From Acanthosepion lycidas (lineage: Eukaryota > Mollusca > Cephalopoda > Sepiida > Sepiidae), in assembly GCA_963932145.1 (NCBI GenBank), contig OZ010573.1, positions 21,484,691-21,548,690 of the forward strand: a DNA stretch of 64,000 bases, written 5' to 3'. The position numbers and the translations under genes were made by a program. A model generated the notes under the pieces. The model was not told the origin of the DNA. It searched no databases and saw nothing but the letters and a program-made list of their open reading frames with translations. Each line of letters starts with the position of its first letter. The stretch's first letter is position 1. Positions 32,413-43,447 of the stretch are shown piece by piece.

Positions 32413-33132
32413 CGGTGATTCTCAGCCGCCGTGTCCAGACTAATTAGTGTGCTGAGCGATCCTCTTAAATGTGCCACGAAATATTGTCATGGCATACATA
32501 TATATGTATGTGTGTAAGTAGTAATATATATGTATGTGTTTAAGTAGTAATGGTATAGTATTAGTATTTGAATAAATGAATTGATCTAATCTGTGTCGAC
32601 ATATTTATTACAACGTTTCGGCTGTTGTACGCTCCGGCCTTCTTCATGTGTTTGGAAAGTTGAACTGAACCCTTTATTTCGCTCACTAGGGTAGACTCTT
32701 CTAGTTCCACGTGCCATGCCCAGTGAGCGAAATAAATGGTTCAGTTCGACATTCCAACCACCTGAAGAAGGCCGGAGCGTACAACGACCGAAACGCTGTA
32801 ATGAATATGGCGACAAAGATGAGGACAATAGTTCAAATAATGTAAATAGTGTACATAATACCTCATCTTAGAAATATAGACAGATACTGAGGGTTTGCTT
32901 ATTGCACATTCGGACAAACATTGAAGAAATTGCGAGAAAAACACCAGGTACAATAAATAAGCTACACAAACATTTAAATAGAAACGTTGAAATAAAGTTC
33001 ATATTTGTGCGTGTATTTAAAAAAATTATGGTTTTATTTCATAACATTTAAGTTTATACCCTTTAAAAATTATCTTGATATTTTCATTTATTCTTAGTCG
33101 TGGCGATGTTTGAAAAAGGTTGAGAAACGCCG
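32413..33132. mobile_element. hAT-type non-autonomous element
   Basis: The ends are inverted (CGGTGATTCTCAGCC at the left; GGTTGAGAAACGCCG at the right) and flanked by an 8-bp target duplication, GTTTAGAG (32405-32412) and GATTAGAG (33133-33140), with one mismatch. Eight-base duplications and the GGTTCTCAACC-like end are typical of hAT. SINE pieces lie inside at 32590-32885. No transposase. Confidence 0.75.
32590..32885. mobile_element. Two head-to-head fragments of the second tRNA-SINE family
   Basis: 32590-32715 is a minus-oriented piece (ACAACGTTTCGGCTG, then TTTATTTCGCTCACTAGGG) and 32718-32885 is a plus-oriented piece (CAGTGAGCGAAATAAATGG to CCTCATCTTAGAAATATAG). Together they form an imperfect inverted repeat. 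The fuller copies are at 57285-57560 and 63000-63320. Confidence 0.7.
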
Positions 33133-33139
33133 GATTAGA

Positions 33140-33600
33140 GAGAGGCGCGGAAAGTGAAATCGGCGAACCGAGTTCAAATTCTCTTTCATGCAAATACATT
33201 TCTGTTTCCCCCGGGAAGATGGGACTTTCTAGTCGTTTTTTTTTTTTTTTTTTAACAATGATGTTCCCACTGCATAAGTCTCGGGAGTCACTCGAGGTCG
33301 AGGGTTACAGGGGTACAGTTCATGCAGATATATGAGGAAGATAACAGTTAATTCTAGACTTTGATCAGGTTAAGATTGTAGTGATCGGGAAAAACATCCT
33401 CTTGGGAGTCGTTTCCACAGAGTAATGATTCACGGGAAGAAGCTGATCGAGCGGAACTTATTTCTCACCAATGTGTGGGGGGGGGAGGGAATGAGGGTGA
33501 TTCGCCACAATGTGCGTAGTATGGCGATGGCAAGGCTAATCAGTACACGAGAAAAACGATTCTGAATTCTAAACCATATGTGAATCCTAGTGGGGCACAT
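33140..33600 (-). mobile_element. CR1-like LINE 3' end (family 1) with SINE scrap
   Basis: The minus strand carries SISFFP, then ITLWKRLPRGCFS and, in another frame, DHYNLNLIK. This is the C-terminus of the family 1 LINE. At 33145-33190 a short plus-strand stretch (CGAACCGAGTTCAAATTC) resembles the tRNA-SINE box B. Confidence 0.55.
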
Positions 33601-33604
33601 ATTT

Positions 33605-34430
33605 AAACTGTAACTAAAAGGTCCGCTCGGAATAATTGTAGTATAAACCACAGGTTAACTAAGGGGATGTTGAAGAAACACAAATGGCTCCGAGCTGATA
33701 GACATACATGGAAAAGAATAATTATACTGAAAATGAGAAATCACACTGATTTGCGGTATGTCTTCTAGTCGAAAAACCTCTGATTATAATAGTTTGTCTT
33801 ATTTAATTTATATCCACGTTGAGGACGTCTGAGCAAGATATGTTATAGATATTACAGTTTTCCTTTTGATCCTCTTATACTAATGCTTTTTAAAGCTTTG
33901 CTGAGAGATTGTCCGTACTCCAGCTTATATGGCAATAAATAGACCTAGATTCATATCTTGTAGCTCGGTCTCCATTTAGTGATACCAAACCCCCAGGATA
34001 TCAAGTATTAGCCTAGCTATAAATTAACTGAATAATTAAAAGACCAAAATCTAAAAATAAAAAGAAAACAGAAGATTATTTAATGATCGTCGATTATGAT
34101 GCAAACTAATCGAATAGTAATTAAAATGTAATAAGCGAGGAGACAGATTGGCAAAATAAGAAATAAATAATTAACTTGTTAGGAGATATAAAAAGACTGT
34201 GACTGAAATGATTTGACGGACTGTTAGCAGAAAGCCACTATAAAATGATTACGCAGAAAAACCATCTCTTCAATATTGGGACGAGCGGCAGTGAGCACAT
34301 CTTTATTACTTTAAAGGTCTGTAAACGTTGCTTGTGTGTTTGCCTGAAGTCATCTATAGAGCGTGAGTGTAAGAGAGATATGAATTTATTATCGTTTAGA
34401 AGCGGTGGGAGGAGAAAGAAATGAAGAAAA
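33605..34430. other. No feature recognised
   Basis: AT-rich, no coherent frames or element ends. Confidence 0.45.
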
Positions 34431-34435
34431 AAACG

Positions 34436-34535
34436 CTCTCTCTTTCCATCCACCTTTCTCTCTTTCCACCTACCCCTTTCTCTTTCTACCTACCCCTCTC
34501 TCTTTCCACCTACCCCTCTCTCTTTCCACCTTCCC
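34436..34535. repeat. Pyrimidine-rich minisatellite, ~20-bp unit
   Basis: CTCTCTTTCCACCTACCCC repeats about five times with small changes. Confidence 0.85.
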
Positions 34536-34539
34536 GTGA

Positions 34540-35325
34540 TTGCGTGCGTGCTTATTTATGTTTCAGGCTTTTTTTAAACAATATTTTAAACATTTTTATT
34601 TCAAATTTTTTTCAAACACAGTTTTTTTTAATGTTGAAAGCAGTTTCAATGTTTTAAAATATCATTTAAAAATACGATTTGTTTATACAGTAAGTATTTT
34701 TATTTCAACTTTCTTCAAACAGATAATTTTTTAATGTTGAAAGCAACTTCAATAAATGCAAATAAATGTATTTTTAAAATATCTCTCTACTTTCACACAC
34801 TCTTCATGAAACTAAATGTAAACAGTAACACAACAAGGTTGACCCAACGGATCACGTGGGGTCTAGTAAGTAACTCAAAATGCTTTCTTCACTTCTATAT
34901 GGCAGGGGAAAGACTTGCGTGTGGTTATCGAGTTTATCAGGTACTTATACATTCGCATATGACTCTTCTAACACCTGCTGCTGACTCGTATACAGTGTCA
35001 CCAAATCTGACATAAATTACCTGTAATTAGTTGGGGATGGCTGTCAACGTAGTCAGCTTGGGATTCTTTATCGTCATGAAATCTTAGATGACTAATGAGT
35101 CATTTGGATAAGCAGCACTACCACACATGTTCCACGTATGCTCAGACCGAAAATTATCTGTGAATGAAGTTATGATTTTCTTTCTATGAGCTTGTTTTCA
35201 AGATTGCACTGTCTGTAGAACAGTTAAATAAAAGGTTCAGTGAATTATTTTCCGAGTCAGAGTGTCCTCGACATATATCCGCACGTTAGGCCTAAGATAA
35301 ATCTATTGAATTTGTTAAGTGATAT
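34540..35325. other. No gene recognised; short internal repeat
   Basis: 34570-34680 and 34690-34760 share TTTTTTAATGTTGAAAGCA and flanking words, a diverged tandem duplication of about 110 bp. Confidence 0.4.
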
Positions 35326-35330
35326 GTCTA

Positions 35331-35994
35331 CGAGGCTGGGCTGAAAAGTTCATAGGCTGACTATAAAGAAGTCATGTTAGAGTTGCGAAATATTGCATGC
35401 ATAATTTAAACTCTTCTTAATAACAGAATTTTTTTCAGGTAAACTGACATCTGACTGTTCAAAGATGACTTCAAAAGTAACTAGTAACGACTTCTCTTAA
35501 AGATGGACAAAATTTGACATCGTGGTGTTATTAAGTACCGGCAGAAAAAAGGTTTAGTCTCTAAGGCAGTTACAAAAGTCTGTGAAGACTAAACAGGCAG
35601 GAAAACTGATGAAAGGTGTCTTGTTTCATCAGGACAAGGCCCCAGCCCACACATTCTCGATATCAATGGCTGCTGTTCGTGACTCTGGCTTTAAACTGGT
35701 TGATCACCCTCCCCATTCTCTTGATTTGGTCCCATATGACTATCATCTGTTCCTTAACACGAAACACACTTGACTGAAAACCAGTATCGCAGTGGTGATG
35801 GAAACATGTCTGTTGTTGATGACTTTTTTGACCAACAGAATGAAAGCTTCTTTACCAATCGGATCCAAACAGTGCAACATTAATGGAAAAAGTATGTGGA
35901 CCGCAAGGGGGACTATGTTGAAAAATAAATCTTATTTACTTACATTCCATGAGCGTATCTTGATGAGCCTATGAAAGTTTCAGCCAACCCTCAA
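35331..35994 (+). mobile_element. Internally deleted mariner transposon
   Basis: The ends are inverted: CGAGGCTGGGCTGAAAAGTT at the left, and at the right the inverse of TGAGGGTTGGCTGAAACTTT. TA precedes the left end. It is about 664 bp, roughly half of a 1.3-kb mariner. The remaining transposase includes GKLMKGVLFHQDKAPAH (second catalytic Asp region), VDHPPHSLDLVPYDYHLF (third Asp region) and, in another frame, EDFF- and C.DRKG-like residues. The N-terminal half is almost all deleted. The family differs from the mariner at 22020, since both ends and protein differ. Confidence 0.85.
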
Positions 35995-35999
35995 ATTTT

Positions 36000-36695
36000 G
36001 ATCAGAGTATAAAACAGACGTATCTGTTAATAAATTCAGTAGATAAGTCATTTGATAATTTTTATCTGTTCCCTATTAACGCTATATTTTTTAATATTGA
36101 TCACCTTTTTTATTTTTACAAAATCTACTCGCTTTAAGCACGTTATCTTCCCGTAATTTACTGATCGGTGGGTTTTATTCAGGGTAAGCAATATTTTGTT
36201 ATCTGTCTATCTATCCTGAAAATTGAATTGCCATCGGCTATTTCAAATTTGTTTTTACCTTGATCCAAGTTTGGTGAAAGATTAATAGGATTATCTACTG
36301 TGATAGGTGAAACATATTACAATTCTTTCGTATTCCTATGACATTACTTTGTCAGAAAGGCATCATATGGGGTTCCAGTAAGACGGGCCTTCACCAAACT
36401 TTGCTATTAGTGTGAGCAAATCTTTCGATGAAACAGCTCCAGAAAGGTGGATCGGAAGAAGTAGACCGATTGAATGGCCGTCTAAGTCTTCTAATTGTGG
36501 TTGTTTGCTTCTGAGTTAATTTAAAATCAGTTGTATGCAAAAATCGTCTGAGAAAATATTTCTGCCATAAAGGAGGCGATCATACCAACCCTGAAATACA
36601 ACATCTTATTCAAAAATTGGAAAAATACAATAAAAAAAAAAAAAAAATAGCCGTGCGTTTCACATCAAATTAAATACAAGTCCCGTAACCCATTA
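36000..36695. other. No feature recognised
   Basis: AT-rich with an A run at 36630-36648. Confidence 0.45.
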
Positions 36696-36698
36696 GGA

Positions 36699-36722
36699 CC
36701 CTAACCCTAACCCTAACCCTAA
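36699..36722. repeat. Interstitial telomeric repeat (CCCTAA)4
   Basis: Four perfect CCCTAA units, the metazoan telomere sequence read on the C-rich strand. Confidence 0.95.
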
Positions 36723-36739
36723 CACTGAATAGACTACAG

Positions 36740-37115
36740 CCGTAATAGCAGTGGTGTTTCCTGACCAAGCTCGACTGACGGAACCCAACCCTCTCCAGGC
36801 TGGTTTGAATTAAGAGTTTTCCTAATCTTAGACTGGTCGCCAACCAAGGTTATAAAGCCCAGTTTACTCTACTATTGTTGTAAAGTTTTGAATTCAGATT
36901 TCTCCTTCTGGTAGATCGGTTGCCACTCAAGGCTGCAGAACCCAGTTAATCCTACTATTTTAACCAGAGTTGGGGGAGATGAGTTGCATTCATACCTTTC
37001 GAAAGAGTATTATCAGGTAAGTGAATATAATGAATTAGACTAGAATTCGAACTCGGCTTTCCGATCTCTCAAGACGGGCTGCTGTTCATTACACCACCGC
37101 ACCTCAAATTACGCA
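36740..37115 (-). mobile_element. tRNA-derived SINE plus an adjoining second tail
   Basis: On the minus strand the head begins near 37112 (GGTGCGGTGGTGTAATGAAC, box B CCGAGTTCGAATTCTAG) and the body runs through ATACTCTTTCGAAAGGTATG and GCAACCGATCTACCAGAAGG to about 36890. A second copy of the body end and tail (GCGACCAGTCTAAGATTAGG, then TTCAAACCAGCCTGG) continues to 36740. Two insertions are therefore joined in the same orientation. Confidence 0.75.
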
Positions 37116-37550
37116 AACAAAAATCAACTAGCGTTTAAACATTTATGAATATCTTTCTTTTTTCTTTCAGAAAACAGAAAAAAAATGAACTGTCTCGTTT
37201 GAAAAACAGATTAAAGAAATCGACCGGTAATGTTTCTGCATGACAACATGTTTCATGGTTTGCAAATGCGAGATAGGTTATGGCGCAAGAATGATTAAAA
37301 CTTCAATCGCGTCAATCCTTCTATAGTTGGCAGTTCTGAAAATTTCAGGCTATCAAAAGATTTTGCAAAGAAATAACTCTAAACAAAGCCGAAACCATTT
37401 TGTAATGACAGAATGCAGATTTTACAGATAAGTGGCGTAATCGTAATGATAATATTGGCTGTTTCCTTATAAAGAAACATTCGGCATTTATTGACTGAGC
37501 AGCCAGTACTAGTGTCATTTGAAATTTATAAAATCTTTCTCTTAAGCTAA
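37116..37550. other. No feature recognised
   Basis: AT-rich, unremarkable. Confidence 0.4.
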
Positions 37551-37554
37551 CCTT

Positions 37555-37840
37555 TCAGGAAAATAGGTTTCTCAAGGCCAGTAACTGTTATTGCTCTTTC
37601 CACTACTGATTTAGATTTCCTTCCTAACCTTTTATTTGAAGTAGTGTAGAAAGTTAACTTGTTTATGCCATTATTTTCTCTTCGAGTTACATGTGCTATT
37701 TATTTTTGTTGTTGATGTTGTTGTCAAGTAATGTGTTTTCTGTTATTCGGTACACGCCTTTATTTGTGATTCTGTAGCGCCAGACCACGATGTTCGATGC
37801 TCCTCGTTAAGGCCTACATATTTCACTCGCTCGAAGCCAA
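37555..37840 (-). mobile_element. LINE C-terminal fragment ('DWRYxITN' family)
   Basis: The minus strand reads WRYRITNKGVYRITENTLL, then REENNGINKLTFYTTSNKRL and VVERAITVTGLEKPIF. It is homologous to 14555-14855 in nucleotide order and protein remnants, and better preserved at its 3' side. Frame changes are present. Confidence 0.6.
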
Positions 37841-37844
37841 GGTC

Positions 37845-38168
37845 ACAGGAACTGAAGGAAAATACTTTTCATGAGTGACAAATGATAGTTTCAATTTATG
37901 TGAATGAAATGTCCTATTTAGAAACGTTAGGAACATTTGCATGAACCTGATGTATCCGTAGATACTGCAATTTTACATATATACGAATGTATGAACTGAG
38001 AGAGATTAACACTTTTATTATTTATAAAAGAATCTATTGGCTTTTGATCTCAGTTGATGGGATCAAAGGCGAAAAGGACGGCCATCTTAGGCATTAACTA
38101 ATTAACCAATATAGATCGATAGATGAATACAACACGGCTTGATCGATGAACTACATAAATAATTAAAA
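37845..38168. other. No feature recognised
   Basis: AT-rich left flank of the LTR element. Confidence 0.4.
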
Positions 38169-38169
38169 T

Positions 38170-38193
38170 TATCTATCTATCTATCTATCTATC
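38170..38193. repeat. (TATC)n microsatellite at the LTR element edge
   Basis: Six tetranucleotide units directly abut the left LTR. TATC units also lie just beyond the right LTR (43804-43850), so the element seems to have landed in a tetranucleotide array, which hides the target duplication. Confidence 0.9.
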
Positions 38194-38645
38194 TGTTGTG
38201 GATTCCGGGATGAAATCCGGTACCAATAAATAACAAACGCCAAGAATGAATATAGGAAAATAATGTATTAACGTAATAATACAAATTGGTAATGCAGGTT
38301 AGTAGTTCCAGGAATACGGGTTCGTAGCAAAATATCTATACAGTCTTTGGTATTGAAGTATCGCTGTATGACTTCTTACTGAGTCTACGTGCTCGCTCAC
38401 GGTGACTCTTGCTCGCTACGTTCGTTCTGTCTGCATGTCTGTCTGTCACTTTCACCCTCGGTTGCTCTCGTCTCTTCACGTAGCAGTAGTATATGTATTA
38501 GGTTGGTGCAAAAATAATGACGTAATAATGTCGTTTTTTGACGTATTTGTTAATGTCAAAAAACGACATTATTACGTCATTATTTTTGCACCAACCTAAT
38601 ATATACTGGGTGAGTCCATTTGTGTAAAAGGGGGAGGACCCCTCA
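38194..38645 (-). repeat. Left LTR (3' LTR of the Gypsy element) with MITE
   Basis: It shares GTTGTGGATTCCGGGATGAA and GGGGGAGGACCCCTCA with the right LTR. It is 452 bp, because 102 bp of MITE plus its TA duplication is inserted. Confidence 0.93.
38498..38599. mobile_element. MADE1-like mariner MITE, 102 bp, inside LTR
   Basis: A palindrome from TTAGGTTGGTGCAAAAATAA to its inverse, flanked by TA (38496-38497, 38600-38601). The right LTR shows the uninterrupted site (ATATGTATATACTGGG), which proves both the insertion and its boundaries. Confidence 0.97.
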
Positions 38646-38681
38646 ATACCCCCTCCTTAGATCCCTTTTTTGCGGGAGGAG

Positions 38682-39743
38682 TTAATATCTTTTCCTTTTA
38701 TGATCGATATCCAGAGGCTCTGTAAATTTTCTTTTCCTGCTAGTCCTTTTAATTTCTGTCTCTTCTTGTGGTCTTTGAATCTCAAAAGCTTCAAAGATCG
38801 CCTCCATGGAATCATCATTTTCAGCGGGTGACGAGCTTGGCTCTTCAACCCGTCTTTTTTGTATTTGGTCAATATGTCTCCTGTGGGTAAATTTCTCTCC
38901 TTGTATTGTGTACATCACGTTTCCTAGTCTGTTAATTATTTTACCCGGTTCCCAATAAGCCATATTGTTCCTGAACATCCTAAAATAGACCCGTTCTCCA
39001 GGTTTGAATGATCTCTTGAGTACTATAGGTGTATGCCGGTTTTTATTCTTGTTAGGCAATAAATTATCAAACACAGACCGTATTTTTCGGGCAAACATCA
39101 CTTCTGCTGGTGAAAGACCAGATGGTGTGTTCTCGTTTGGTGTTATTCTGTATACTTGACGGAACTTCTGTATAGCTTTTTCTGTCGGTATGTCTTCTGC
39201 TTTTTTCAAAGCTTTCTTTAGTGTGTCTACAAATCTTTTAGCTTGCCCGTTCGACCGCGGGTGATACGGGGCTATCTTAATATGATTTACTTGGTAAGTC
39301 TCACAGAATTCTTGGAAGTCATTTGGGGTGAAGTGTGTCTCATTATCAGTTACTAAGCAGTCCATGACGCCGAATCTCGCGAATAATTCATGCAGACAAT
39401 TTATAGTATTTTCCATTGTTGGGTTTTTAAATCTGAAGACTTCTGGCCACATACTAAAGCTATCTACCGTTATTAGATAGTAGTAACCTTCTATGGGTCC
39501 TGCGTAGTCCGCATGAATTCTGGACCATGGTGTGTCCACCTTAGGCCATGGTTTTTGTATAGTCGGTGGTTCTTTTGCTGCAGCCGCACAGCCTTTCCAC
39601 CTTTCCACCATTTGCGTAATGTCATTGTCTATATTTGGCCAGTAAACAAAACTTCTCATTAATGCTTTCATCCGGTTTTTTCCCGGATGTCCTAAATGAA
39701 AGTCCTTCAAGATCTGCCTTTGTAACGATTTCGGTATTACCAC
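38682..39743 (-). pseudogene. Gypsy integrase region
   Basis: A long open segment (353 codons). It includes the zinc-binding part near the N-terminus (HLGHPGKNRMKAL), the core with HADYAGPIEGYYYLITVDSF and VTDNETHF, the segment with HPRSNGQAKRFVDTL, and a basic C-terminal tail (KRTSRKRKF). It belongs to the broken LTR element and is not a host gene. Integrases of this kind insert the reverse-transcribed DNA copy into the genome. Confidence 0.9.
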
Positions 39744-39809
39744 TCACAAATTGAAATGCTGTCCTCTAAACTCCTTTTCTTCTATTTTTTCTTAGTATTC
39801 TGAATAAAT

Positions 39810-41300
39810 TCATCCTTTTCCCGCTTCTATCCTTATCTCTAGCAAAGTCACAGGTAGTTCCTTTACTGTATTATGTATCACTTTACTGATTTCATCTTCG
39901 GCTCGCTGAGCCGCTATTACTGAGTGTTCCAGAGGTTCACCTTTCTTAGGTACCAATCGCGATAGTCCATCAGCATGTCGAATTTTCTTCGATGGTAGGA
40001 ACTCAAGTTTGAAGTTGTAGTTCAATAAAATAGTTCCCCATCTTAGAAATCTGTTGGCTGTGTATATTGGTAATCCTTTTTTCGATCCAAAAATCATAAG
40101 AAGGGGTTATGATCGGTCTGTAGAGTAAACTCTCTTCCATAAATATATCTGTGAAAGCGAGTTATGGCGAATATTATGCCTAACGCTTCCTTTTCAATTT
40201 GTGAATAATTCCTCTCTGCTCGTAATAATGATCTCGATGCGTGCGCTATAGGCTTCTTTGTGTCACCCCGCATCTTGTGTAGAATACAAGCTCCTACTCC
40301 GTGTGAGCTCGCGTCGCTAGCAATAATAATTTCTAGTTTGGGGTCGAAATGTGTCAGTGCTAGCTCCGAAGTTAATTTTTGTATTATTTCCTTAAACGCT
40401 TTCTGACAGTCTTCCGTCCAATTCCATTTGCTCTCTTTTTTCAGTAACTCATTTAGGGGGGCCCTCAATTTATGCATATTTTCAATGAATTCCCTGTAGT
40501 AGTTTACTAGACCCAGGAAACTTTGCAATTCTGCGACATTTTTTGGCTCAGGCATATTTTTAATTGCAGATGCCCTCTCTGGGTCTGGTGTCCTACCACT
40601 TTCATTAATTATATGGCCTAAGTATTTGATTTAATTTCAGAAAAAATCACATTTTTCTTTTACTTTAAACCCCAAATCTTGAAGTCTTTTAAGAACTTCC
40701 TTTATATGCGATGCGTGATCTTCAACATTGTCGCTTTTAATTAGAATGTCATCCAAGTAAACAGTGGCAAAGTTCTGGCCAGTGAGCATTGTATCCATCG
40801 TTTGTTGAAAAATTGCCGGTGCTACCTTTACACCAAATGGTAATCTGTTGAATTTGTACAGTCCTTTTTGCGTATTAATACATAGAATTTTCGTACGCTC
40901 TTCTATTGGAATTTGTAAATAAGCCTCATTTAGATCTATTTTGGAAAATACCTTACCGCAGTTAAGCTTGGTAAATATCTCCTCTGGGCTTGGTAATGGG
41001 TAATAATGATCTTTTATAGCCTTATTTAGCCCAGTCGAAAAATCTGCGCAAACACGGATTTCTCCGGATTTTTTTTACATAGACTACTGGTGCCGCCCAT
41101 TTACTGAACTCAATTTTTGAAAGGATCCCAGTTTGTTCAAGTCTCTCTAATTCTTTGCCGATTTTCTCTATGGTAGCCAACGGCACGTTCCGCTTCTTTT
41201 TAAATACTGGTTGGACGTTTTCTTTTAATTCAATTCTGGTTGCAAACTTGTTGCATCGTCCCAACCTGCTCGAAAATACCTCGGGAAATTGATTATCTAA
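39810..41300 (-). pseudogene. Gypsy reverse transcriptase/RNase H region
   Basis: The reverse transcriptase part lies at about 40600-41300 and includes RLPFGVKVAPAIFQQTMD and YLDD (the catalytic YxDD box). RNase H follows at about 40094-40400 with IIIASDASSHGVGACIL, SRSLLRAERNYSQIEKEALG and TDHNPFL. The connecting region continues to 39810 (RFLRWGTILLNYNF, ADGLSR). Order and motifs are standard for Metaviridae. Fossil copy, interrupted. Confidence 0.88.
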
Positions 41301-41489
41301 TTCTTCCTTTAACTTTGTCGCTTCTGATAGTTCGCATTTTATCTTTTTACAAAAAGAGCTGATAGTTAAATCCCATACGGTGAACTTTTGCATCCAGTCT
41401 ATGCCCACCAGATTTTCTGTATCCTTCATTACGAACATTTTGAGCTTTCTTGTTTTCCCGTGAAATTTTACATTTAGGATTACTTCTCC

Positions 41490-41645
41490 TTCGAATTTTA
41501 TACGTTTTCCTGTAACAGACTTACCAATTTTCTGTGTGTGTAACATGGTTGGTCTATTAAGCTTTCTCCATGTCTGTAGGTTAATTATCGTCAGATCTGA
41601 CCCTGAATCTAGTTGCAATTTTATCTTTTTATTTAAGATTTCAAG
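41490..41645 (-). pseudogene. Gypsy aspartic protease region
   Basis: LDSGSDLTIINLQTW contains the active-site D-S/T-G motif of retropepsins. It lies between gag and the reverse transcriptase, as expected for the family. Confidence 0.75.
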
Positions 41646-41649
41646 TTAC

Positions 41650-42911
41650 ACGTATTTCCTTATGTTAGTATTGTCTTCGTCATCCATTCTAGTAGCTCTT
41701 ATCCTACTAGTAAATTTTCTGTTCTCACATTGGGATGCCTTGTGACCCGTTTTGCCCCACGCAAGACAGTTTTTATATTTAAAACAACAATCCTTATTCC
41801 AGTGTAGTCCTCCACATCGATGACATGCAGATGGCAGAGGTGGGGGGGGGGCTTATATTTACTTTGATTTTCGTCATAATTTTCCCTATACGTTGTACTT
41901 TTTTCATTATTATAGAATTTTTGTTTTCTTTCCGGGGAGGGTGAAAATCTTTTTTCATTATTATAGAATTTTTGTTTTCTTTCCGAGGAGGGTGAAAATC
42001 TTTTTTCATTATTATAGAATTTTTGTTTTCTTTTCGGGGATGGTGAAAAACGTAAACTTTTGTTTAACTTACGTATATGTGAAACTCCTGACTCCTCAAT
42101 ATCCTTCGAGGCTTTATTTATGCTCAGGCATTTTTGGTCGTTTTCCTATAGTTTTTGTAGTGTTAATCCAGGTTCATTTTGTAGTTTTGAAAGCATTCTT
42201 TTGCGCATTTCACTATCCTTTGCTGAGACTAACCCTTGTACAAAAATAAGACACTTGAATTTGTCCGGGGTTAATTCTGCCAAAACTTGAAGTCGTCGCA
42301 ATGTTTATTCACGATTGCGACGAACGTGGAATAGTCCTCATTTTCATCCTTTACGAGGTTAAGACATTTCCACCTTTTGTGAAAAAGTGACGTTTTCGGG
42401 CTGAAAAGCTCCGTCAGGCATGTAACTGCTTCATCAAACGTTAAATCATTTGTCTTCTTTGGCAAAATGTAATCCACAAATTTTGTGTTTTCATCCGTTC
42501 CTAATTTCCTGAGTAATAGTCATAGCTTCTTTGCTTCCGTCCAGTTTTGACAATCGATGTTAAAGATGTCTTCATGACGTCTGAAAAAGTCCCCGAAATT
42601 TTTATCCTCTTCTAGGGAATATTTGAATTATTCTATCGTGTTCCATACTGCGTCTTGGGAAAAAGTCGCCTCTTTTTCAATATTTCGTTGTTGTGTATTA
42701 CTCGCTACTTTTACAATTAGCTCCTGGAGTTGTAATTGTCTTTCTACATTTTGCATTTGTCTTTCATGGTTTTCCTTCTGCGTTTCTAGTAATATTTTTC
42801 CATTCTTTCTTGGAATTGTAATTGCTGTTTATTTTGTCTTTCTTGAAGTTGTATTTTCTGTTCATTTTGGTATTTTACAAGTTCTACTAAAATACTTTTA
42901 AAATCCTCCAT
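41650..42911 (-). pseudogene. Gypsy gag region with zinc knuckle and internal repeat
   Basis: The first methionine codon is at 42911, followed by a Gln/Glu-rich start (MEDFKSILVELVKYQNEQK). A capsid-like stretch lies at 42270-42480 (FDEAVTCLTELFSPK). A CCHC zinc-knuckle (CHRCGGLHWNKDC) lies near 41810. Just before it, three near-identical 51-bp units (41897-42053) encode a repeated 17-residue piece with KDFHPPRKENKNS. Fossil copy. Confidence 0.75.
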
Positions 42912-42954
42912 GATAAGAGCCCTACGAAAAACTCGATTTTCCGTATTTTAATCC

Positions 42955-43447
42955 TCGTAACCCTTTGTTACCCAGTTGTTGTGGATACTGGCAAAAACGG
43001 CAATTTTCTCTTTTGAGTCTCCGAGAAGTGCAAATTCTTCTTGTCGCCCAAGCTGTTGTGGTGAGAAGAGAGACATTTTTTTCTTTCCGTGTAGGTCCCA
43101 ATTCCTCGTCACCAAGTTGTGGTCAGCAAGGGAGAATTTTTCTTTGTTCTCTTCCTGTGTGAGAACGAATTTCCACGTCGCCAAGTTGACGAGGGAGAAT
43201 ATTGTCATTTTTGTTCTTCCCGTGTGAGTTTGATATCCTCATCGCCAAGTTGTTGTGGTCGACGAGAGAGAAAGTTTTTTTCTCCCGTGTGAGTTCGAAG
43301 TCCTCGTCGCCAAGTTGTTGTGGTCAACGAGAGAGAAAAAATTTTTTTTCTTCCGTGTGAGTTCGAAGTCCTCGTCGCCAAGTTGACGAGGGAAAATTTT
43401 GTTTATTTTGTTCTTCCCGTGTGAGTTTGATATCCTCGTCGCCAAGT
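42955..43447 (-). repeat. Tandem leader repeats between 5' LTR and gag
   Basis: About seven imperfect units carry CTCGTCGCCAAGTTG, most with a GTGTGAGTTCG- or GTCAACGAGAGAG-like segment. The unit touching the LTR reads, on the minus strand, ACTTGGCGACGAGGAT. That holds the expected position of a tRNA primer-binding site (TGGCGACGAGG), so the primer-binding-like sequence is repeated through the leader. Confidence 0.75.

Noticed and set aside
38170-38193. CRISPR-like or regulatory meaning of the TATC arrays
   Set aside because: Pure tetranucleotide microsatellites without spacers; the window is eukaryotic.
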